NCBI GenBank assembly: GCA_947631715.1 | Contig: CANRMK010000094.1 | Span: 1 to 8,489, forward strand | From: an uncultured Acetatifactor sp. | GTDB lineage: Bacteria; Bacillota; Clostridia; Lachnospirales; Lachnospiraceae | Direction of reading: 5' to 3' | DNA length: 8,489 nt | Shown: positions 1 through 5,739 of the stretch, one piece after another | How positions within the stretch are numbered: position 1 is the stretch's first letter | How the letters are laid out: each line of letters begins with the position of its first letter | Translations under genes and position numbers: made by a program | The notes under the pieces: generated by a model | Database searches by the model: none | What the model saw: only the letters and a program-made list of their open reading frames with translations | What the model was told of the DNA's origin: nothing

Positions 1-675
1 TCAATATACCGCTTCCCCCTTGTGGGCCATAACGGACACAGAGGTGACATCTTCGATCTTCTGCAGCTCACTTAAAAGGTTCTCATAATCTTTCAGCCGT
101 ATCTCCATCAGAAAATCCACATTCTCCCTGGTCAGGCTGCGTGATTTTACACTGTAATGCCTGTCATATTTTCCCACCACCTGGAAGATCTGCGCTGCAC
201 ATTCATTGTTCCGGGCATTTACCACCAGCAGCATGGATCTGCGCACCTCCGGCAAGCGGTAAAAGACCAGCACCAGCGCCGTAACTCCCAACGAAAGCGC
301 AAGCGCAAGCCCCGGCATTCCGGCCCCGCATATAATGCCCACACTGATGCTCCAGAACATAAAGATCAGATCCAGCGGATCCTTCACTGCAGTCCTGAAC
401 CTGACAATGGAAAGGGCGCCTACCATACCCAGAGAGACCACAACGCTGCTCTGGATCGCTACAATGATCGCCGCCGTGATCACGCACATCAAAATCAGCG
501 ATACATTAAATCCCTTGGAATAGAATGTGTTGACCGTTGTGATCCTGTAGACAAAAAATATGTAAATCCCCAGAAGTCCAGCAACAAGCAAGAGCAGAGC
601 AACATCTTTCATGGACAGACTGGTATTCTGAAATCCCTGTAAAAACGATTTTTTGATCACATCCTGAATACTCAT
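1..675 (-). CDS. DUF4956 family multipass membrane protein
   Basis: A 224-residue membrane protein of unknown biochemical role, recognised as DUF4956 by its layout and central motif. Four hydrophobic segments are visible at about residues 25-43, 57-79, 102-119 and 121-140. Between the second and third lies the family's conserved stretch (about 81-102), rich in Ser/Gly and ending in an Arg-rich IVRFRTAVKDP segment. After the last helix comes a soluble tail of about 80 residues (145-224) whose alternating pattern resembles a small alpha/beta regulatory or ferredoxin-like domain, probably cytosolic. The gene starts 25 bases after the stop of the VTC-domain gene, with AAGGAG/AGAGAG-type Shine-Dalgarno sequence in the gap, so the two are probably co-transcribed. 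In other Firmicutes I recall this family beside VTC-domain and CotH-kinase genes; a CotH gene could lie beyond the left edge but is not seen. Membrane location is secure; the function (a channel or scaffold for the VTC enzyme) is inference. Confidence 0.88.
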   Translation of the reverse strand: MSIQDVIKKSFLQGFQNTSLSMKDVALLLLVAGLLGIYIFFVYRITTVNTFYSKGFNVSLILMCVITAAIIVAIQSSVVVSLGMVGALSIVRFRTAVKDPLDLIFMFWSISVGIICGAGMPGLALALSLGVTALVLVFYRLPEVRRSMLLVVNARNNECAAQIFQVVGKYDRHYSVKSRSLTRENVDFLMEIRLKDYENLLSELQKIEDVTSVSVMAHKGEAVY

Positions 676-700
676 TTTTTCTCTCTATACTCCTTATTCC

Positions 701-1399
701 CTATCTCATTCCGCATTTTCTGCACAGAACATATTTTGAAAAACTCGTGGAGCTCAGCTGCTGTCCCGCCGCCAGTATTTCCGCGATCGCCGCCGGCAGC
801 ACCTCGTCATATTTCACCTCCAGAAGCTCTTCACCCACCGGAAAGACCCCTCTGCGCCGGATGCACGGCTCCAGAAATTTCTCAACTTCCCATCCGGAAC
901 CCAGATTCCTGTCAAATGTGATCCTCACATTCCCGGCTTCATATATATAAGGCGATCTGGTATACTCCACAATGACTTTAGGCTGCAGGAATTCCGCCTT
1001 CTGCTCCGCGAGGAAGCGGGCTAACAGCTCTCCCTGGCCGCTTCCGATCCCTGGCACCGGTCTGTTCCTGATCAGGCTTTCGCACTGTCTTTCGGTGATC
1101 ACACAGCTTTCCTTTGCCTTCATGCCATGAACGGAATACTTGCATTCCAGTCTGATCATTTCAGAGCATCCGTTGTATATTCGGATTCTGTATTTCTTAC
1201 GTTCATCCGTCCCGTCAATCCCTTCCCTGAAACATCTGTCTCCATAAGAATCAAAATACAGGCTCCTTATAACATATCTGCCCCTGTCATCCGCATACGG
1301 ATCCGGCTTGCACACATGCCGGATCTTATTCTCCATAACATAGGAACTGCCCGCGCTGCAGAGGAACTTCAGTTCATGGCGGTATCGCAGATTTTCCAT
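701..1399 (-). CDS. VTC-domain protein, polyphosphate polymerase-like
   Basis: A soluble protein of 232 residues with the VTC (CYTH-like tunnel) fold, the catalytic fold of yeast Vtc4, which polymerises polyphosphate from ATP. The basic and acidic residues expected to line the tunnel are all present: K11 in RHELKF, R71 and R73 in KYRIRIY, E85 and K87 in RLECKY, K94/K96, R148, R159 in VRITFD, E194 in LLEVKYD and K222 in SFSKY. An active enzyme is therefore plausible, although bacterial members may use other substrates. There is no membrane segment; the DUF4956 membrane protein encoded just downstream is the likely partner. I chose the ATG at 1399 because family members begin close to RYRHELKF and AGGA lies 7 bases upstream. 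An in-frame ATG at 1474, with AAGGG 8 bases upstream, would add 25 residues and cannot be excluded. A good promoter lies at 1521-1549. Confidence 0.87.
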   Translation of the reverse strand: MENLRYRHELKFLCSAGSSYVMENKIRHVCKPDPYADDRGRYVIRSLYFDSYGDRCFREGIDGTDERKKYRIRIYNGCSEMIRLECKYSVHGMKAKESCVITERQCESLIRNRPVPGIGSGQGELLARFLAEQKAEFLQPKVIVEYTRSPYIYEAGNVRITFDRNLGSGWEVEKFLEPCIRRRGVFPVGEELLEVKYDEVLPAAIAEILAAGQQLSSTSFSKYVLCRKCGMR

Positions 1400-1520
1400 A
1401 CCTATTTCCTGACCTTTATCGACTGCGGCCCTGGGCATTGGGCAGTAAACGTACAAGTCCACTCTGCATGACATTGATCCAGCCCTTTTTAAGCCCTATT
1501 GTCCGCACAATTTTACAGAT

Positions 1521-1549
1521 AGAATAGCATAAAAAAACGTAGAAAGCAA
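1521..1549 (-). promoter_or_regulatory. Putative promoter of the VTC-DUF4956 unit
   Basis: On the minus strand the -35 box is TTGCTT (1544-1549) and the -10 box TATTCT (1521-1526), with a spacer of exactly 17 bases. TGC directly before the -10 makes it an extended -10. Transcription would start near 1514, leaving a leader of about 40 bases to the ATG at 1474 or about 115 bases to the preferred ATG at 1399. It fits a vegetative sigma-A promoter; activity is inferred from sequence only. Confidence 0.6.
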
Positions 1550-1573
1550 CTTAAAACCACCACCCGCTTTCTA
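1540..1573. repeat. Inverted repeat between divergent promoters
   Basis: Perfect 8-base arms TAGAAAGC (1540-1547) and GCTTTCTA (1566-1573) flank an 18-base spacer. The left arm overlaps the -35 box of the leftward promoter and the right arm ends 7 bases before the -35 box of the rightward promoter. Arm centres are 26 bases apart. The position suits an operator shared by both divergent units, but an AT-rich repeat of this length can also arise by chance. Confidence 0.35.
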
Positions 1574-1580
1574 AATTGCT

Positions 1581-1609
1581 TTGCATTCCTCTTCCGTCTA
1601 TGCTAGTAT
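1581..1609 (+). promoter_or_regulatory. Putative promoter of the oxidoreductase gene
   Basis: The -35 box TTGCAT (1581-1586) and -10 box TAGTAT (1604-1609) are 17 bases apart, with TGC immediately before the -10 (extended -10). A start near 1616 gives a leader of about 39 bases before the ATG at 1655. It is a close match to a sigma-A promoter and lies back to back with the VTC promoter. Confidence 0.6.
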
Positions 1610-1654
1610 GATCCTGATGGGAATATTAGAAATGTGGAAAGGAAACAGATCATT

Positions 1655-3271
1655 ATGCAGCTGACGAGAGCATCTCTGGAGACAGACCGAAACGATTTTC
1701 TGGCCGCCGGATACCGGCTTCCCGATTTCGACTTTGACAGGATCAGGGCAAATACCCTGAAAAATCCTGTGTGGATCCACTTTGGCACAGGCAATATCTT
1801 CCGGGCCTTTCAGGCCAATATCATGCAGCGGCTCTTAAATCAGGGGGCAGTGGAGACCGGTCTGATCGCCGCCGAGGGATACGACTATGAGATCATCGAA
1901 AAAAGTATCCGTCCCCACGACGGCCTGACCGTTCTGGCCACACTGAAAGCCGACGGCACGGTAGAAAAGACCGTGGTAGGAAGCATCGCGGAAGCCCTGA
2001 TCCTGGACAGCGCCAACAAGACCGACTTTTCCCGCCTGAAAGAAATCTTTGCGTCACCGTCCCTGCAGCTTGCGAGCTTTACCATCACGGAAAAGGGATA
2101 TGCGCTGTCAGATGCCAGAGGGCGTCTCTTTTCTGATGTAGAAGCCGACTTTGACAAGGGGCCGGACTGTCCCGGCAGTTATATGGGGAAAGTGGTATCT
2201 CTGCTGTATCACCGCTTCCAAAACGGCGGGCTTCCCATCGCCATGGTCAGCATGGACAACTGCTCCCACAATGGCGATAAGCTTAAAGCGGCCGTTCACG
2301 CCTTTGCGGACGCCTGGTGTGAAAGAGGCCTTGCGGAACCCGGATTCTGCAGGTACGTCAAGGACGCGGCCCGCGTTGCTTTTCCCTGGACCATGATCGA
2401 CAAGATCACGCCCAGGCCGGATCCAAAGGTAGAGGCGATACTGGATTCCGACGGCTTTGAGGGCCTTAATCCCGTCATCACCTCAAAGAACACCTTTATC
2501 GCTCCTTTTGTCAATGCGGAAGAATGCGAATATCTCGTCATAGAGGATGCGTTCCCCAACGGCAGGCCGCCCCTGGAAAAAGGCGGCGTTATATTCACCG
2601 ACCGGGAAACCGTTGACAAAATCGAAAAGATGAAAGTCTGCACCTGCCTCAATCCGCTGCATACCGCTCTCGCTGTCTTCGGATGTCTTCTCGGGTACAG
2701 GCTGATCTCGGAAGAAATGAAAGATCCCACACTGCGAAAATTGATCGAGCTCATCGGATACAGAGAGGGGCTGCCCGCGGCGGTAGATCCCGGTATCCTG
2801 GATCCAAAGGCTTTTATCGACCAGGTAGTAAACGTCAGGCTCCCCAATCCTTTTATGCCGGATACCCCTCAGCGGATCGCTTCCGATACTTCCCAGAAGC
2901 TTCCGATCCGGTTCGGTGAAACGATCAAGACCTATCTGCGGGATCCCTCCCTTGATGTAAAGGATCTGAAAATGATCCCGCTGGTCTTTGCAGGATGGCT
3001 CAGATATCTGATGGCGGTAGACGATCAGGGCGGACGTTTTGAGCCAAGTCCCGATCCTCTGCTGGAAGAGGCGGGCGCCTATGTAAAAGATCTTGAGCTG
3101 AACAGCGCGCCAAAGGACCTGAGCGTTCTGGACGGACTGCTGCGGAACGAAAAGATCTTCGGAGTGGATCTGGCCGCTGTCGGAATGGACGAATCCGTCA
3201 AAAAATACTTTGCAGAAATGTCATACGGCAAGGGCGCCGTCAGGGAAACTCTGGAAAAATATGTAAAGTAA
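1655..3271 (+). CDS. Mannitol dehydrogenase / fructuronate reductase family oxidoreductase
   Basis: A 538-residue NAD(P)-dependent oxidoreductase of the long-chain mannitol dehydrogenase superfamily (the MtlD/UxuB group). Members interconvert polyols and ketoses or, as in UxuB, fructuronate and mannonate in hexuronate breakdown. The N-terminal half carries the nucleotide-binding loop HFGTGNIFR (G44, G46, R50) and the family segment MDNCSHNG (D201, N202, N206, G207). The C-terminal half has FPWTMIDKITPRP and the substrate-site segment ending CLNPLHTALAVFG (N333, H336). K327 lies six residues before N333, whereas as I recall E. coli UxuB and Pseudomonas mannitol dehydrogenase have five. The ATG at 1655 is preferred over an in-frame GTG at 1634 because AAAGGA (1638-1643) stands 11 bases before it. 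The gene stands alone with its own promoter and terminator, not beside other hexuronate genes, so the substrate cannot be read from context. Fructuronate reductase is the best guess; family is certain, substrate is not. Confidence 0.87.
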   Translation: MQLTRASLETDRNDFLAAGYRLPDFDFDRIRANTLKNPVWIHFGTGNIFRAFQANIMQRLLNQGAVETGLIAAEGYDYEIIEKSIRPHDGLTVLATLKADGTVEKTVVGSIAEALILDSANKTDFSRLKEIFASPSLQLASFTITEKGYALSDARGRLFSDVEADFDKGPDCPGSYMGKVVSLLYHRFQNGGLPIAMVSMDNCSHNGDKLKAAVHAFADAWCERGLAEPGFCRYVKDAARVAFPWTMIDKITPRPDPKVEAILDSDGFEGLNPVITSKNTFIAPFVNAEECEYLVIEDAFPNGRPPLEKGGVIFTDRETVDKIEKMKVCTCLNPLHTALAVFGCLLGYRLISEEMKDPTLRKLIELIGYREGLPAAVDPGILDPKAFIDQVVNVRLPNPFMPDTPQRIASDTSQKLPIRFGETIKTYLRDPSLDVKDLKMIPLVFAGWLRYLMAVDDQGGRFEPSPDPLLEEAGAYVKDLELNSAPKDLSVLDGLLRNEKIFGVDLAAVGMDESVKKYFAEMSYGKGAVRETLEKYVK

Positions 3272-3309
3272 CACGCTTTATATAACAGTTGATTTTTATA
3301 CCCATCAAT

Positions 3310-3333
3310 AGTTTGAAAGTTTACTTTCAAACT
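3310..3333. repeat. Perfect 11-bp palindrome with 2-base centre
   Basis: Arms AGTTTGAAAGT (3310-3320) and ACTTTCAAACT (3323-3333) pair perfectly around TT. It starts 39 bases after the oxidoreductase stop. The RNA hairpin would be AU-rich and is followed on the plus strand only by a weak, interrupted T-rich stretch (TTCTATCCTTTT). It could be a weak first terminator, a 3'-end stabilising hairpin or a protein-binding site. Confidence 0.55.
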
Positions 3334-3382
3334 TCTATCCTTTTGATTCATAACACCCGAATCATATCTTTTGTTATCAAAC

Positions 3383-3421
3383 AAAAACAGGAAACATGCA
3401 GAACATGTTTCCTGTTTTTTT
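3383..3421. terminator. Bidirectional rho-independent terminator
   Basis: An 11-base stem CAGGAAACATG (3388-3398) / CATGTTTCCTG (3404-3414) encloses the loop CAGAA. It is flanked by A5 on the left and T7 (3415-3421) on the right. Read rightward, the hairpin plus T7 ends the oxidoreductase transcript; read leftward, the hairpin plus T5 ends htpG, whose stop codon is 14 bases away. It lies between convergent genes, as expected for a shared terminator. Confidence 0.88.
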
Positions 3422-3435
3422 ATTAGCCAGTTCCA

Positions 3436-5547
3436 TCACTTTGCAAGCAGCATCATGATCTCATTGCTCCTTGCAATGAACTTTGTCATAGCCTCGGGAG
3501 CGAGCGGAGCCTGCTGGATCCTTGCGAGATCGTAAAGCTGCTCACAGATCATCTCCACATTTTTGCCGTCCTGATGCTCCGTCACATACTGCACCAGCGG
3601 ATGGTTCGCGTTCAGGATCAAAGTCTCTCCCTCGCCGCCGAAGCCTCCCATATTCATGCCGGGCATGGAATACATCTTCATCATATCCTGCATGCGCCTT
3701 GTCTCCTCAGAGAGGGTGAGTACGGAGGACACCTTTTTGTTCTTCAGCTTCTCCACCTTGATCGTGATCTTATCGTTCTTCAGCGCCTTTTTCATGATCT
3801 TGCTGATGGCTTCCGCCTGTTCCTCAAACTCCTTTTCCGCTTTCTTGGAGGTCTTGGACTTCAGCGCATCTGTCACATCGGCATCAATGCGCTGGAAGCG
3901 GATCCCCTCGTTCTTGGACTCCAGCTGTGAGATAAAGGGCTGGTCAATATTGTGGGTAAGGATCACCGCATCCATCTTAGCCGCCCGGAACATATTGATG
4001 TACTGGCTCTGCTGCTGTTCGTCGGTGACATAATAGATGACCTTTTCCTTTTTCTCTTCCGCACTGTCCTCATCGGAATCCTCGGCAGGCTCCTCCGGTT
4101 CCGTCACTACCTCGGCCTCCACCTGATTGCCGTTCTCGTCCACTGCCTTTTCGGAAGTCCCGCTCTCCTCCTGCTCCTCCAGAGGCTTGACCTCCAGGCA
4201 CTCCGGCAGAGTCAGGTATTTGCCGTCCAGATTCTTAAAGAGGATATAGTTGTTCATTCTCTCGCAGAACTTATCGTCCTTCAGACAGCCGAATTTGATG
4301 AAGGGGCTGATGTCGTCCCAGTACTTATCGTACTCCTCCTTTTCCGTCTTGCACATGCCGGAAAGCTTGTCCGCCACCTTCTTGGTGATATATTCGGAGA
4401 TCTTTTTCACAAATCCGTCATTCTGCAGAGCGCTCCTGGACACATTCAGAGGCAGATCCGGGCAGTCGATCACGCCCTTTAACAGAAGCAGAAATTCCGG
4501 TATGACTTCCTTGATATTATCCGCAATGAACACCTGATTATTATATAGTTTTATGGTTCCCTCAATAGACTCGTACTCCATATTGATCTTGGGGAAATAC
4601 AGAATCCCTTTCAGATTAAAAGGATAGTCCATATTCAGATGGATCCAGAACAGAGGCTCCTTGTAATCCTGGAACACCTTGCGGTAAAATTCCTGATATT
4701 CCTCCTTGGTGCAGTTGTTGGGGTGCTTCGTCCAGAGGGGCTCCGTCTCGTTCAAAAGCTCCGGGCGCTTCCTGATCTTGAGCTTTTTGGGCTCCGGCTC
4801 CGTCTCTTTCTCCTTGTCGGCCTCCTCGCCCTCCTTTTTCTCCGGCAGGATCTCCTCCAGCACTACATCGTCCGGACGCTTCTCGTCCTCCTTTATAATC
4901 TGGGTCTCCTGGCTGTCTTTCTTGGACAGATAGATCTCAGTGGGCATGAAAGAGCAGTATTTTTTAATGACTTCTCTCGCCTTATACTCGTTACAGAACT
5001 CCAGGCAGTCTTCGTTCAGGAACAATGTGATCGTAGTCCCCACCTCAGTCCTGTCCCCGTCCTCCATGGAAAACTCCGTGCCGCCGTCGCACTCCCAGTG
5101 CACCGGCTTTGCGCCCTCCTTATAGGACAGCGTATCAATATGCACCTCGTCCGCCACCATAAATGCGGAATAAAATCCCAGTCCGAAATGGCCTATGATC
5201 TGATCCGCATTGCTCTTGTCCTTATACTTTTCAATAAAATCGGACGCGCCGGAAAATGCGATCTGGTTGATATACTCCTCCACCTCGTCCGCCGTCATGC
5301 CAAGACCGTTATCCGTGACCGAGATTGTCTTGTCCTCCGGGCTGACCTGCACGTCGATCCTCGCCCGGAAATCTTCCGGCAGAGCGTATTCTCCCATCAT
5401 GTCAAGCTTCTTCAGCTTAGTCACCGCATCGCAGCCGTTGGAGATCAGCTCCCTGTAAAAAATGTCGTGATCCGAATAAAGCCACTTCTTGATAATGGGA
5501 AAAATATTTTCACTGTTGATGGACAAACTTCCTGTCTTTGCTGCCAT
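3436..5547 (-). CDS. htpG: Molecular chaperone HtpG (Hsp90 family)
   Basis: Cytosolic ATP-dependent Hsp90 chaperone of 703 residues. The N-terminal GHKL ATPase has ELISNGCDA (E33 catalytic, N37, D40), TDNGLGM (D79, G81, G83) and GHFGLGF (G119, G122, G124). The middle domain has the ATP-contacting arginine R371 in LPLNVSRSALQ. The C-terminal dimerisation domain ends MMLLAK with no MEEVD tail, as usual in bacteria. The protein is longer than the E. coli form (about 624 residues) because of two charged inserts: a Lys/Glu-rich linker between N and middle domains (about 208-267) and a strongly acidic stretch in the middle domain (about 454-503). The ATG at 5547 is preferred over an in-frame GTG at 5556 because AGGAG at 5556-5560 is spaced 8 bases from it. 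The promoter and a perfect CIRCE upstream point to HrcA heat-shock control. It is probably monocistronic, ending at the shared terminator. Confidence 0.96.
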   Translation of the reverse strand: MAAKTGSLSINSENIFPIIKKWLYSDHDIFYRELISNGCDAVTKLKKLDMMGEYALPEDFRARIDVQVSPEDKTISVTDNGLGMTADEVEEYINQIAFSGASDFIEKYKDKSNADQIIGHFGLGFYSAFMVADEVHIDTLSYKEGAKPVHWECDGGTEFSMEDGDRTEVGTTITLFLNEDCLEFCNEYKAREVIKKYCSFMPTEIYLSKKDSQETQIIKEDEKRPDDVVLEEILPEKKEGEEADKEKETEPEPKKLKIRKRPELLNETEPLWTKHPNNCTKEEYQEFYRKVFQDYKEPLFWIHLNMDYPFNLKGILYFPKINMEYESIEGTIKLYNNQVFIADNIKEVIPEFLLLLKGVIDCPDLPLNVSRSALQNDGFVKKISEYITKKVADKLSGMCKTEKEEYDKYWDDISPFIKFGCLKDDKFCERMNNYILFKNLDGKYLTLPECLEVKPLEEQEESGTSEKAVDENGNQVEAEVVTEPEEPAEDSDEDSAEEKKEKVIYYVTDEQQQSQYINMFRAAKMDAVILTHNIDQPFISQLESKNEGIRFQRIDADVTDALKSKTSKKAEKEFEEQAEAISKIMKKALKNDKITIKVEKLKNKKVSSVLTLSEETRRMQDMMKMYSMPGMNMGGFGGEGETLILNANHPLVQYVTEHQDGKNVEMICEQLYDLARIQQAPLAPEAMTKFIARSNEIMMLLAK

Positions 5548-5555
5548 TCCTACCA

Positions 5556-5560
5556 CTCCT
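5556..5560 (-). promoter_or_regulatory. Ribosome binding site of htpG
   Basis: AGGAG on the minus strand, 8 bases before the ATG at 5547. It overlaps the alternative GTG start at 5556, which argues against use of that start. Confidence 0.8.
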
Positions 5561-5608
5561 CTTCTCTATGATTTCGCATTGCAGTTTCAGGACTTCCAAC
5601 TGATACCT

Positions 5609-5637
5609 AGTTTATCTCCATGCAAAATAAATGTCAA
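5609..5637 (-). promoter_or_regulatory. Putative sigma-A promoter of htpG
   Basis: On the minus strand a consensus -35 TTGACA (5632-5637) and a -10 TAAACT (5609-5614) are separated by 17 bases. Transcription would begin near 5602, giving a leader of about 55 bases. The -35 is 7 bases from the near edge of the CIRCE element, consistent with repressor interference with polymerase binding. Confidence 0.68.
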
Positions 5638-5644
5638 CATAAAA

Positions 5645-5671
5645 TTAGCACTCATTTCACGTGAGTGCTAA
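5645..5671. promoter_or_regulatory. CIRCE element (HrcA operator)
   Basis: TTAGCACTC (5645-5653), nine bases, then GAGTGCTAA (5663-5671): a perfect match to the CIRCE consensus, the operator of the heat-shock repressor HrcA that normally controls groESL and dnaK operons. Here the only gene it can serve on the minus strand is htpG. It sits upstream of the -35 box, centred about 56 bases before the inferred transcription start, rather than at or after the start as in many CIRCE promoters. Confidence 0.93.
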
Positions 5672-5739
5672 TAGTTCCCGTCAAACCGCCTGTTTTCAAC
5701 GGCTGACAGCTTTCTAAAATTTTTGTAAACTATCGTCTG

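Noticed and set aside
2296..2847. 183-codon minus-strand frame inside the oxidoreductase gene
   Set aside because: Ser/Arg-rich antisense translation with no recognisable domain.
3079..3384. 101-codon minus-strand frame overlapping the 3' end of the oxidoreductase and the convergent gap
   Set aside because: Half of it is antisense to a conserved gene, no Shine-Dalgarno sequence supports it, and it begins against the bidirectional terminator.
3952..4482. Leu-rich open frame on the plus strand that could look like a membrane protein
   Set aside because: The hydrophobicity comes from the complement of Glu/Lys-rich HtpG codons; no ribosome site or family match.
4639..5571. Open frame of 310 codons on the plus strand, opposite htpG
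   Set aside because: Leu/Val/Arg-rich shadow of the HtpG N-terminal region, with no motif or promoter of its own.
5645..5671. CIRCE inverted repeat considered as a terminator stem for the upstream gene
   Set aside because: Exact CIRCE consensus with the 9-base spacer and no following T7-type tract; an HrcA operator explains it fully.
5672..5739. Possible terminator after the PrsA-like gene
   Set aside because: Only a 6-base TGACAG/CTGTCA pairing with a loop of about 28 bases and no T tract; not convincing as a rho-independent terminator.
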